This document shows positions 26,933 to 35,381 of a stretch of DNA of 64,000 nt, in pieces. Within the stretch, counting starts at the first letter, position 1, and each line of letters opens with the position of its first letter. Location of the stretch: contig DACG01000032.1 in assembly GCA_002494725.1 (NCBI GenBank), positions 62,001 to 126,000 on the forward strand, in the 5' to 3' direction. The position numbers and the translations under genes were made by a program. The notes below the pieces were generated by a model that was not told the DNA's origin, did not search any database, and saw only the letters and a program-made list of their open reading frames with translations. Source of the stretch: Geoglobus sp. UBA235. Its GTDB lineage: Archaea; Halobacteriota; Archaeoglobi; Archaeoglobales; Archaeoglobaceae.

Positions 26933-28201
26933 ATGAGATGCTCGATTGCACTGATGAAAGATGTTGAGAAAAGAGTTATTGAAAGAGGTGAGATATCTTT
27001 CAGAAATGCTGTTTTCAAGAGCGCAAATCAGGCATACTGGAAGGTTCTCGTTTCTGATGAAAGTAAAAAGGTCAGAAAGGACAAACTTGAATTTATAAGA
27101 ATAAGAAGAATCAGACTCCCTCCAAAAAGCACCGTTGCACCTCTTTCAATAATAAGACATGCACTCGGAACTGCAATAGATATTCTGTCATCTGAACTGA
27201 AAAAGGTTGAGGAGACAAGAGAGATCACACATGCAATTTTCTATCCTATTGATGATGGAGAAATTGAAAGGGGAGATGTTGTTGGAGTTATAAAGGTATA
27301 TCCTGTCAATGTTGGGAATTTTGATGAAAGAGAGTACATAAGGGCACCTGAAATAAAACCAAATCTCGAGGAAATCGAAGCTAACATGGTTTATCGAGAT
27401 GGAAGGGACATAGTCAGGAACAAAATAAACGTTAGAGAGGCATGGTATTCCAGATGGAACCTTGGCGAGTGGAGGATGCTCATATCTGAAGAGAATATGA
27501 AGTTGATTCCAGGAAATTCAAGACTGATAAAGGTGAGGAACATTGAGATACCTCCAAACAGCATCCCTGTTCCTCTTTACGGATACAGACCACCATTTGG
27601 CACGGTTCTTGACATATACTCTCCCGGGAGACCAAGACGAATTGAAGAGAGAAAGATAATAACCCACGCTCTTTTTGTTCCATTCGAAGAGGCAGAGATA
27701 AGGAAAGGTGATGTTCTTGGAGTGATAAATGTTTACAGCGTTGCTGTTGGAGGAATTGTTGAGAGTGTCACACCGTTTCTGGCAGGCTCAGAGATGGGAA
27801 ATGTTATTGTCAGGGAGAACGGAAAACTCAAAAGGATTGAATTTGAGCACAGACCATTTTTCTTCAGAAGGAGTGCTGTTGGATACTTCAAGCCAATAAT
27901 CAGCACTGAAACTGTAAAAATCAGGGCAAACATTCCGGAAAGAGTTATGGTTGAGAAAATAGATGTTCCGGCAGGAACAGTAATTCAGCCGATGAGCGGG
28001 AAAGCTCATGCTTCAGGAGTTGTAATAGATGTTGAGTTTGAGGAACAGAAATTTGTCGAGGAGGACAGGGTTATTGATTATGCAATAGTCATATCTCCGG
28101 TTGATGGGGAGATCCTGAGAGGAGATATGATCGGTGTGATCATGCAGTATCAGATTTCCCCGCTCACGTATCCGGAGCTGTTCGTCAAGAGATATGGCTG
28201 A
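26933..28201 (+). CDS. Protein with three tandem DUF22 domains
   Basis: A 422-residue soluble protein built of three similar units of about 130 residues. Each has the pattern PPxS-x-PL...GxxxDI...ThAxxxPxxxxxIxxGDxxGVIxVY (units near 55-140, 190-280, 315-415). This matches DUF22, an archaeal family of unknown function frequent in Archaeoglobus. A TATA box near 26899-26907 (aatttataa) puts the transcript start close to the ATG. Confidence 0.75.
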   Translation: MRCSIALMKDVEKRVIERGEISFRNAVFKSANQAYWKVLVSDESKKVRKDKLEFIRIRRIRLPPKSTVAPLSIIRHALGTAIDILSSELKKVEETREITHAIFYPIDDGEIERGDVVGVIKVYPVNVGNFDEREYIRAPEIKPNLEEIEANMVYRDGRDIVRNKINVREAWYSRWNLGEWRMLISEENMKLIPGNSRLIKVRNIEIPPNSIPVPLYGYRPPFGTVLDIYSPGRPRRIEERKIITHALFVPFEEAEIRKGDVLGVINVYSVAVGGIVESVTPFLAGSEMGNVIVRENGKLKRIEFEHRPFFFRRSAVGYFKPIISTETVKIRANIPERVMVEKIDVPAGTVIQPMSGKAHASGVVIDVEFEEQKFVEEDRVIDYAIVISPVDGEILRGDMIGVIMQYQISPLTYPELFVKRYG

Positions 28202-28254
28202 AGGCACAAACTATTTAAATTGAAATCTTTTTCGATTCACCAGGAGGTGTCACT

Positions 28255-28632
28255 GTGATCTGGCAGGGAAGGAGTAAGAGAAAGTACACTGGAAAACTCT
28301 ACAAGAGATTCAGGAAAAAGAGAAAGTATGAACTCGGTAGAGAGTACATAGAAACGCTCATTGGGGACAGAAAAATCAAGAAAATCAGAGTCAGGGGTGG
28401 AAACTACAAAATCAGGCTCTTCAGAGATAAATATGCCAATGTATATGTTCCATCTCAGAAAAAGGTTGTCAGAGCTGAGATAAAATCAGTTATTGAGAAC
28501 AGAGCTCACATTCACTTCGCAAGAAGGAACGTGCTGACTAAGGGGGCTGTAATAGAAACCACTGCAGGAAAGGCAGTTGTTACAAACAGACCGGGACAGG
28601 AAGGGATAGTAAACGCTGTTCTCATCGAATAA
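28255..28632 (+). CDS. rps8e: 30S ribosomal protein S8e
   Basis: A 125-residue basic protein of the archaeal/eukaryotic small ribosomal subunit, with WQGRSKRKYTGK at the N terminus and TAGKAVVTNRPGQEG near the C terminus. GTG start at 28255 follows AGGAGGTG at good spacing. Monocistronic. Confidence 0.95.
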   Translation: MIWQGRSKRKYTGKLYKRFRKKRKYELGREYIETLIGDRKIKKIRVRGGNYKIRLFRDKYANVYVPSQKKVVRAEIKSVIENRAHIHFARRNVLTKGAVIETTAGKAVVTNRPGQEGIVNAVLIE

Positions 28633-28837
28633 TTCTGATCCCCGCTACACAATTTTTTAGCTCTGCCTTTTCTGATGCACTCCCTTGCAAATCCTTAAGG
28701 AAAAATCATTTCAGAAGCTGCAGAATTTAATAAATTTTCTGTTTTGAAGGCTTTTCTGGCAGTTTAAGAGAAAATTATTAATAATACGAGCTCATAAGGG
28801 CATACGTACTTGTTCTTTATCACTGGAGGTGGTTAGC

Positions 28838-30802
28838 TTGTCTGAACCTACGAGAGAACTGCTCTGGGGCGTGAGTGAGAGCATTGTACTCAGGCTGCAT
28901 TATGTGCTTTTTGCAATAGCCACGGTGATTTTCATTCTCGGGGTTTTCAGATGGTACAGAATACTTAAAACAGGAAGGAATGATGAGAATCGATTTGACA
29001 GCCTTGGAAAAAGATTCTACTATGTTGTGAGAGATGGTCTGGCTTTTGCCAGACTTTACATGCGTGAGGAGAAGATGGGGATAATGCACATCTTAGTTCT
29101 CTGGGGGTTTGTGCTGCTCACAATCGGCACCCTCACACTCACCGTTGCGGAATACATAACCTCCTCTTTCTTCAGAGGAGTTTTTTATCTTGTATTTGAG
29201 GCAACTATGGATCTCGCAGGACTTGCATTATTTTCCGGCCTTGTTATTGCAATACACAACAGATACTTTGCAAAACCCTCGAGATTTGCCAGAAAATGGG
29301 AGCTTGCTAAGGATGATGGCTTTGTTCTCGCCCTCCTTCTTGTCATAACCCTTCTCGGATTTGTTGTGGAGGCCATAAGGATCTCAAGTGGAATGCCTTC
29401 CTACACTGCCATCATTGGCGGGTTCATTTCAAATCTGATTCCATTTGACCTCACAGCTTACAGAGTGACATGGAGTCTCCACTCCCTCCTTGCAATGCTT
29501 TTCATAGCCCTCATACCATACACAAAGCTCGCTCACATAGTCGCAGCTCCTCTGAACATTCTGACAAGGACAGAGAGGATTTCAGCAAGAACGATTGAGG
29601 ATGAGGAGTACATGGGAGCAATAGAGCCAAAGGATCTCCAGTGGAGGGACATGCTATCAAGCCTTGCATGCATGAGATGCGGGAGGTGTCAGGATGCATG
29701 CCCGGCAACAAACTCAGGAACAACACTATCCCCGATGTTCATTATGCAGAACCTAAGGAAGACCCTTGATGAGAGCTTTGATTTTATTGGCAGGCAGAGG
29801 AATGATGATGTTCTTCTTCTTGACACCGTTCTCGACATGGAGGCTGTGTGGGCATGCACGACATGTAGAGCATGCATGGAGATGTGCCCTGTCTACATCG
29901 AGCAGATGGAGATTATTGGCGAAATGAGACGAGGAATAGTTGAAAGTGGTGAGGCTCCTCCGGACATAAGGGACTTTCTGACAAACGTTCAGAAGCAGAA
30001 GAATCCATGGGGAGAGGCAAAATACAAGAGAGATGCGTGGGCAAAGGGGCTTGATATTCCCCATGCAAAGAACACTGAATTTGAATGGCTCTGGTGGGTT
30101 GGATGCGGGCATGCTTTTGACAGCAGAAATCAGGAGGTTGCAAAGAAACTTGTCAGGATTCTGAATGAAATTGGAATAAGCTACGCCACTGTTGGAAGAG
30201 AGGAGGGATGCTGCGGAAATGATGTGAGGAGAGTTGGAGAGGAGGGACTCTTTCAGCTTCTTCAGGAAGAGAACATGGCTCTGTTTGAGAAATACGGAGT
30301 TGAAAAGGTATTTGCCACATCACCCCACTGCTACAACACATTCAAAAACGAATATGAAGGATTCGAGACAAAATTTGTTCTTGAAATAATTCTCGATGCG
30401 ATAAGGGATGGCAGGCTAAAACTGAGACATCCTGTGAACAGAAAAGTAACATTTCACGATCCGTGCTACCTTGGAAGGTACAATGGAATGTACGAGCTTC
30501 CGAGAGAGATCCTGAGAGCCATTCCGGGGATTGAACTTGTCGAAATGCCAAGGAACAGGGAGAATGCCTTCTGCTGCGGTGGTGGGGGAGGAAATCTGGT
30601 CAGAGAGTATCCTGGAGAGGACAGACCAAACAACATTAGGGCGAGGGAAGCTGGAATGACAGATGCTGATATTCTGGCTGTTGCATGTCCGTTCTGCATG
30701 ATAATGTTAGAAGATGGGGTAAAAATGGAAAAACTGGATGAGAAGCTTAGAGTGATGGATGTTATAGAACTCGTTTACCAGTCAGTACTTGGGGAAGAAT
30801 GA
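28838..30802 (+). CDS. Fused HdrE/HdrD-like membrane iron-sulfur oxidoreductase
   Basis: About 654 residues. The N-terminal 240 residues form a NarI/HdrE-like haem b membrane domain with five to six helices. Next are two [4Fe-4S] motifs (CMRCGRCQDACP near 275 and CTTCRACMEMCP near 340) and two CCG domains ending in EEGCCGND and FCCGGGGGN. It resembles the HdrD/HdrE-type proteins that couple quinones or thiols to cytoplasmic electron carriers in Archaeoglobales. Start TTG 28838 is preferred because GGAGGTGG lies five bases before it; GTG 28829 overlaps that site. Confidence 0.85.
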   Translation: MSEPTRELLWGVSESIVLRLHYVLFAIATVIFILGVFRWYRILKTGRNDENRFDSLGKRFYYVVRDGLAFARLYMREEKMGIMHILVLWGFVLLTIGTLTLTVAEYITSSFFRGVFYLVFEATMDLAGLALFSGLVIAIHNRYFAKPSRFARKWELAKDDGFVLALLLVITLLGFVVEAIRISSGMPSYTAIIGGFISNLIPFDLTAYRVTWSLHSLLAMLFIALIPYTKLAHIVAAPLNILTRTERISARTIEDEEYMGAIEPKDLQWRDMLSSLACMRCGRCQDACPATNSGTTLSPMFIMQNLRKTLDESFDFIGRQRNDDVLLLDTVLDMEAVWACTTCRACMEMCPVYIEQMEIIGEMRRGIVESGEAPPDIRDFLTNVQKQKNPWGEAKYKRDAWAKGLDIPHAKNTEFEWLWWVGCGHAFDSRNQEVAKKLVRILNEIGISYATVGREEGCCGNDVRRVGEEGLFQLLQEENMALFEKYGVEKVFATSPHCYNTFKNEYEGFETKFVLEIILDAIRDGRLKLRHPVNRKVTFHDPCYLGRYNGMYELPREILRAIPGIELVEMPRNRENAFCCGGGGGNLVREYPGEDRPNNIRAREAGMTDADILAVACPFCMIMLEDGVKMEKLDEKLRVMDVIELVYQSVLGEE

Positions 30803-30828
30803 AGAGGGGTTTTAGCCTCTTATTTTTC
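30802..30828 (+). terminator. Hairpin with T-tract
   Basis: aagagg...cctctt stem (30802-30807 with 30816-30821) followed by attttt, just after the HdrED-like gene. Confidence 0.6.
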
Positions 30829-30864
30829 AGAAGGTTTAAAACTGATTTACGCAATTGATTTACT

Positions 30865-31995
30865 ATGAAAATAGTTCATATTTCAGACGTTCATTTCGGA
30901 TTTGAGCATTTGAAAGACAAAGCTGAAAAGGCTATAAAGCAGATAAATGATATTGAACCTGACATTGTTTTGCTTACAGGTGATGTGGGCCTGTGGGGTA
31001 TACATCATGAATTTAAAGAGGCCTATGAGACCCTGTCACAATTGAGGGCAGATCTTTTTGCCATCCCCGGAAATCATGATGCCAGAAATGATGGGCTGAA
31101 GTATTTTGAACTGTACTTCGGGAAACCGAGAAAGGATGTGAGAACAGATGATGTTGTCATTCTCGGGGTGAACAGCACCCTTCCGGATACTGATGATGGC
31201 TACATTGGGCCCCATCAGAGAGAGTGGATGGCAAAAAAGGTCAGAAAAAACTGCATAAATGTTATTGCAATGCATCATCACATTGTTCCAGTGCCCCACA
31301 CGGGCAGAAATATGAACGTGCTCATTGATGCAGCTGAAACGGTTGAAGCTCTGACCATTCACTGCCATGGTGGTATAGTTCTTGCAGGTCACAGGCATGT
31401 ACCATACTCAACAAAACTGCTGAGAACCCACATAATCCACGCCGGCTCACTCAGCTCCTACAAGGTTCTCATGCCTGACAACAGCTACAACATAATAGAG
31501 ATAGGCAATGACAAGATAGATCTGAAACTAAGATTTGTTGATCTGGGCGAGATCGAAATAGGGACGTTCACGCTCAAACCAGAACCTCCGGACTCCCTTC
31601 TGAAGTACCACAGACTCACCTCAACCAAGAAGGTTCTCTTTGTCTCCTCACAGAACTCGTGCAGAACGAAGATTGCCGAGGCGATATTCAACAGAGATGC
31701 ACCTCACAACATGCACGCTGTGAGTGCGGGTTTCATGCCAGCCAGTGATGTGAGTGATCTTGCGAGATTCCTTGCAGAGAGGTCGGGACTGAAGTTAACA
31801 AAGCCAAGAAAGCTGGTGGATGAAATGATTGATGATGCGGACTGTGTTGTGTTCTTCGATGATGATACAGGGGAAATAAGGGCGGATGAGGTGTGGAAAA
31901 TCAGAGCCCCTGAATCAGAAGAGGAGGCCATCAGAATGATGAAAGAGCTGGAGAAGAGGGTGAATGAACTTATAAGAAAACTCTTCACCGGCTGA
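30865..31995 (+). CDS. Metallophosphoesterase fused to a degenerate low-molecular-weight phosphatase domain
   Basis: A 376-residue fusion. Residues 1-240: calcineurin-like phosphoesterase with all metal motifs (DVHFG, GDVG, GNHD, MHHH, GHRH). Residues about 255-376: a low-molecular-weight tyrosine phosphatase/arsenate reductase fold (VLFVSSQNSCRT...SAGF). Its P-loop has Ser where the nucleophilic Cys of CX5R should be, and the C-terminal Asp-Pro general-acid motif reads APES. The phosphatase half is thus probably inactive or regulatory. TATA-like gtttaaaa lies about 25 bases before the ATG. Confidence 0.82.
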   Translation: MKIVHISDVHFGFEHLKDKAEKAIKQINDIEPDIVLLTGDVGLWGIHHEFKEAYETLSQLRADLFAIPGNHDARNDGLKYFELYFGKPRKDVRTDDVVILGVNSTLPDTDDGYIGPHQREWMAKKVRKNCINVIAMHHHIVPVPHTGRNMNVLIDAAETVEALTIHCHGGIVLAGHRHVPYSTKLLRTHIIHAGSLSSYKVLMPDNSYNIIEIGNDKIDLKLRFVDLGEIEIGTFTLKPEPPDSLLKYHRLTSTKKVLFVSSQNSCRTKIAEAIFNRDAPHNMHAVSAGFMPASDVSDLARFLAERSGLKLTKPRKLVDEMIDDADCVVFFDDDTGEIRADEVWKIRAPESEEEAIRMMKELEKRVNELIRKLFTG

Positions 31996-32477
31996 TGTCA
32001 CCGAACCTCTCCACTGCAAGGTCAAAGAAGGAGATGAGAGATCTTCTCGCCACTTCATTGTCTGGGGTGCTGGAGTATCCGATGTAAACAAGCCTCTTTC
32101 CGTTAATTTCCAGCGGAGAGCCATCCGGATTCAGTATGTGAAACTCCGGAGTTCCTGTAGCACCGAAATTCATTGCCAGAAGCCTCTCTCTGTTGAAGTC
32201 CACTTTTATCACAACAAATCTTTCCATTGCCCTTTTGAGATCAGCGTATTTGGAAAGATTCTCAAGAAACGCCCTGCAGACGTGACATGTGTCAGAGTGT
32301 ATGTAAACCAGAGCGGGTTTTGTTATCCCTCTTTGCAACCTCAAGCCCTTCCTCAAAGCTGAAAAAGTTTACCGGGTATTCAGCCCTCTCATTCTGTTCC
32401 GCCTGTTGGATTGCAAGGAACACTCCTGACAAAATCAGAGATATGGCTATGACATTGGCAATCCTGCCCTTTTCCAT
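31985..32477 (-). pseudogene. Membrane-anchored thioredoxin-fold protein, frameshifted
   Basis: The first frame from ATG 32477 gives a signal/anchor (MEKGRIANVIAISLILSG) and runs to VAKRDNKT before a stop. The second frame, ending at 31985, carries on with KPALVYIHSDTCHVCRAF, a thioredoxin fold with a CHVC redox motif. The two join if one A is removed from the AAAA run (32318-32321 on the opposite strand). The joined product would be about 164 residues, facing the outside. It overlaps the rhodanese gene start-to-end, suggesting one operon. A sequencing error is a real alternative. Confidence 0.65.
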
Positions 32478-32845
32478 GCATTTATTCCTCCGTCAAGATC
32501 ATATATGTTTGAATATCCCATCTGAGCAAGCTTTGACGCTGCAATCTTGCTCATGTGTCCACTCCTGCAGTAGACAAGTATCTTCGCATTTTTGTCTTCT
32601 GGCAGAACATCTGCAAACTCCTCAATTCTGTTGTAGGGTATCCAGACATCGGTGCCGGGAATGTGCTCCTGCTCTGGAACGTGGACGTCTACCACGAAAA
32701 CATCTTCTTTCTGAATCAGCCGGTAGAACTCTTCTGGAGATAATGAAACAAATGCCCTTTCTCTCGGGAAGAGAATGTAGCTGTTGTAAAGGAGAAAAAC
32801 AATAACTGCACCTACTGCCACGACAGTTATCACCCTTGCATCCAT
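32447..32845 (-). CDS. Membrane-anchored rhodanese-like protein
   Basis: A 132-residue protein with one N-terminal anchor helix and a single rhodanese domain; active-site loop VYCRSGHMS contains the catalytic Cys (about residue 92). It probably handles sulfane sulfur or thiols outside the cytoplasmic membrane. Its end overlaps the start of the thioredoxin-fold gene. Confidence 0.82.
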   Translation of the reverse strand: MDARVITVVAVGAVIVFLLYNSYILFPRERAFVSLSPEEFYRLIQKEDVFVVDVHVPEQEHIPGTDVWIPYNRIEEFADVLPEDKNAKILVYCRSGHMSKIAASKLAQMGYSNIYDLDGGINAWKRAGLPMS

Positions 32846-32890
32846 ATTTTACATCTCATGTAAAAGTTAATAAAGTTTTTGGACTTTCAC

Positions 32891-34324
32891 TCATGGGTGA
32901 AAAATCTCATCTGCTCTCAGAATTCTGATCGTATTTGTGGTTCCCGGCTCTCCGAAGGGGATGCCGGATGTGACAACCACCGTGCTGCTCCTTTCAAGAT
33001 ATCCCTTTTCAATGCTTTCCCTGACAGTGTTTTCAAGAAGCTCATCCGGAGACCTCTCCCTGAAAATTGCCATGAGAGGAATGCATCCCCATACAACTGA
33101 AAGCCTTCTCAGCACATCAGGACTGTGAGCTGCTGCTATCACAGGAGCACGAGGTCTGTATCTTGATATCTGAATTGCTGAAGCCCCTGTTCTTGTGAAA
33201 GTAATGATTGCTCTGGCATTCACCTCCTCAGCCATTCTTGCAGCAGACGCTGCTATTGATTGCGTAACAGATTCTGCAGGATGGCTCTGGAGATAACTGT
33301 ATATTGATTCTGCCTTCCTTATGACCCTGTCCATAACCCTGACAGCCTCAACAGGGTAATTTCCCGACGCAGTCTCTTCAGAGAGCATCAGGGCATCACT
33401 CCCGTCAAGCACGGCGTTTGCAACATCTGTCACCTCAGCTCTCGTCGGTGTTTTCTGAACAACCATTGATTTGAGCATCTGAGTTGCCGTTATTACGGGC
33501 TTTCCTGCCCTGTTTGCAAGTTTTATCGCCTTTTTCTGGATCACAGGGATCTCCTCTACTGGCATCTCGACTCCCAAATCTCCTCTGGCGATCATTATCC
33601 CATCTGCAGCTCCGATTATATCTTCAAGATTCTCAACCGCCTCTCTCCTCTCTATCTTTGCGATCACAGGAACATTCCTTCCAGTTTCACTGACAGCATC
33701 TTTCAGCATTCTCACATCCTCAGCGCATCTCACAAACGAAATTGCAACCCAGTCAACTCCAGCCTCAATCCCGAACCGCAGATCTTCAATGTCCTTCTCG
33801 GTGAGGGGTGGAAGAGCTGTCTTTTCCGGAAATGATATCCCCTTGTAGGATGTCAGATGTCCTCCCTCGATTACCTCAGCCATCGCCTCCATTTCTCCGA
33901 CAGCGACAACCCTGAGCCTTATGGTACCATCTGCCAGATGAATGATGTCACCCTCTTTCAGAGCGTTCAATGTTTCAGGACTGCTGACCGGAATTGAGAC
34001 CTCGCTTTCATCCTCTTCAGGGGTCAGCCTTATTCTCTCCCCTCTGTGGAGGGTTAGCGGTGACCTCAGTCTGCCTATTCTCATCTTGGCCCCGGAAAGA
34101 TCCATGAGAACTGCAACAGGCTTTGCTGCCTTTTCGGATGCAGCCCTCACTCTCTCAATGAGTCTGCGATGATAATCATGGGTCCCGAAGGACATGTTGA
34201 GCCTTGCAACATCCATTCCGGCATCCACCAGCTTTTCTATCATCTCCCGAGACTCCGAAGCCGGGCCAACTGTGCATACGATTTTTGTCCTTCTGATCTG
34301 GAGGGGTTTACTGACCGATTCCAT
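32891..34324 (-). CDS. pyk: Pyruvate kinase
   Basis: About 477 residues from ATG 34324 (MESVSKPLQIRRTKIVCTVGP). Motifs for phosphoenolpyruvate, metal and phosphoryl transfer are present: IAKIERREA (catalytic Lys), ARGDLGVE, TATQMLKSM, and PTRAEVTDVANAVLDGSDALMLS. Two motifs are unusual: RLNMSFG instead of RxNxSHG, and DLSGAKMR instead of DxxGPxIR. A C-terminal allosteric domain is complete. An upstream TTG at 34345 would sit on the promoter, so the ATG is preferred. Confidence 0.88.
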   Translation of the reverse strand: MESVSKPLQIRRTKIVCTVGPASESREMIEKLVDAGMDVARLNMSFGTHDYHRRLIERVRAASEKAAKPVAVLMDLSGAKMRIGRLRSPLTLHRGERIRLTPEEDESEVSIPVSSPETLNALKEGDIIHLADGTIRLRVVAVGEMEAMAEVIEGGHLTSYKGISFPEKTALPPLTEKDIEDLRFGIEAGVDWVAISFVRCAEDVRMLKDAVSETGRNVPVIAKIERREAVENLEDIIGAADGIMIARGDLGVEMPVEEIPVIQKKAIKLANRAGKPVITATQMLKSMVVQKTPTRAEVTDVANAVLDGSDALMLSEETASGNYPVEAVRVMDRVIRKAESIYSYLQSHPAESVTQSIAASAARMAEEVNARAIITFTRTGASAIQISRYRPRAPVIAAAHSPDVLRRLSVVWGCIPLMAIFRERSPDELLENTVRESIEKGYLERSSTVVVTSGIPFGEPGTTNTIRILRADEIFHP

Positions 34325-34397
34325 TGATAAGTATTCTGATATCAAACCTATTAATTTAACCGATGATTGTTAAAAAAATAGGGAAAAATTCGCTGAA

Positions 34398-34415
34398 AGC
34401 TCATGCACATGAGCT
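34398..34415. repeat. Perfect 18-base inverted repeat upstream of pyruvate kinase
   Basis: agctcatg-ca-catgagct, 74-91 bases upstream of the pyk ATG, in a 273-base gap that otherwise shows no gene. It could be an operator or an RNA hairpin; a second hairpin (cagctct...agagctg, about 34508-34532) may end the SHOCT transcript. Confidence 0.5.
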
Positions 34416-34597
34416 GTGGCACTTGCAAATTCCTGTCTTCCTTCTGCCTACCTTCGCGATTTTCATGGTGTTAATTTTTCATTAAATGTATAATAATATT
34501 TCGGTCACAGCTCTCACTTCAGAAAAGAGCTGTTGAGGGGATTATGGGAAAACAAACACAGTCAGGCCGGCAAGAAATGACGAACCTCGATGGTTCA

Positions 34598-34852
34598 TCA
34601 GCTTTTAAGTCCTTCTCTTATCCTGACGTATTCCTCGTAGTCTATTTCCCCTCTCGCCAGCCTTTCCTTGAGTATTTCAAGTGCACTGTCTCTCCCAGCA
34701 TCACCGCTTTCCCTTTTTCCCAGAGTATTTATCAGAGCATAGACGACTGCCACTATTATAACAAGCCATATTATCTGCCACAGAAATCCGAGTCCAAGTC
34801 CCATGCCTCCAAATCCACCGAATCCCCCCATCATCCCACCGTAACCCATCAT
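34598..34852 (-). CDS. Small membrane protein with SHOCT domain
   Basis: 84 residues: Met/Gly-rich N terminus, one transmembrane helix (IIWLVIIVAVVYALI) and a C-terminal SHOCT domain (LEILKERLARGEIDYEEY). SHOCT domains are oligomerisation modules. A paralogue with the same end is encoded at 37930. It lies in the metal island behind the Gly/Tyr-rich gene. Confidence 0.75.
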   Translation of the reverse strand: MMGYGGMMGGFGGFGGMGLGLGFLWQIIWLVIIVAVVYALINTLGKRESGDAGRDSALEILKERLARGEIDYEEYVRIREGLKS

Positions 34853-34891
34853 GTCGCATCCACCTCCATAAAAACTGTATGACAGGGGGCA

Positions 34892-35197
34892 TCACCACCC
34901 CATCATGGGGCAGCCGCCATAACCTCCGTAGCCATATCCATTGCCATTACCATATCCACCTCCCTGATATCCATGGTATCCCCAACCAAGCATCCAGGGT
35001 GGCAGGGATGGGCCCTCAGCCTCCTCCGGTGCATTGAAATCAGGAACAAATCCATTTTCCATCATTCCGTAACCCATCATGGGGAATCCAAATCCATATC
35101 CTCCATACGATCCCGTGTGGGCTGATACGGTGTAGAGAACTGCCAGAGCAAGCAGTCCGATACCAACTCCGATTCCAATCTTACCTGCTTTTTTCAT
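34892..35197 (-). CDS. Gly/Tyr-rich secreted or membrane-anchored protein
   Basis: 101 residues: N-terminal hydrophobic segment (IGIGVGIGLLALAVLYTVSA) and a low-complexity Gly, Tyr and Met-rich remainder (PMMGYGMM, GYGNGNGYGYGGYGG, CPMMGW). The Met/Cys-rich motifs could bind copper or other soft metals. It sits behind an ArsR-type palindrome (35212-35226). No family recognised. Confidence 0.6.
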   Translation of the reverse strand: MKKAGKIGIGVGIGLLALAVLYTVSAHTGSYGGYGFGFPMMGYGMMENGFVPDFNAPEEAEGPSLPPWMLGWGYHGYQGGGYGNGNGYGYGGYGGCPMMGW

Positions 35198-35211
35198 CTC
35201 ACATCACCTCT

Positions 35212-35226
35212 GAACAACAATTGTTC
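35212..35226. promoter_or_regulatory. Second ArsR/SmtB-type operator-like inverted repeat
   Basis: GAACAA-CAA-TTGTTC lies 15 bases upstream of the Gly/Tyr-rich gene. Its half-sites are those of the perfect palindrome in front of the arsR gene at 37845-37860. Shared regulation is inferred from this similarity. Confidence 0.55.
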
Positions 35227-35381
35227 TCAGGGGCAATAGGTGTGTGGGTTGAAAATGACATGCCTGGGGGAGGTTTAATCGGATAAAATCTGAATTAGGG
35301 ATCCCAAAAGTTTCAGAATTGGAAATAAATCTTTAAAAACACCTTTAAAAGAAACAGAATGATTTAGGTATCTCTGGATCG

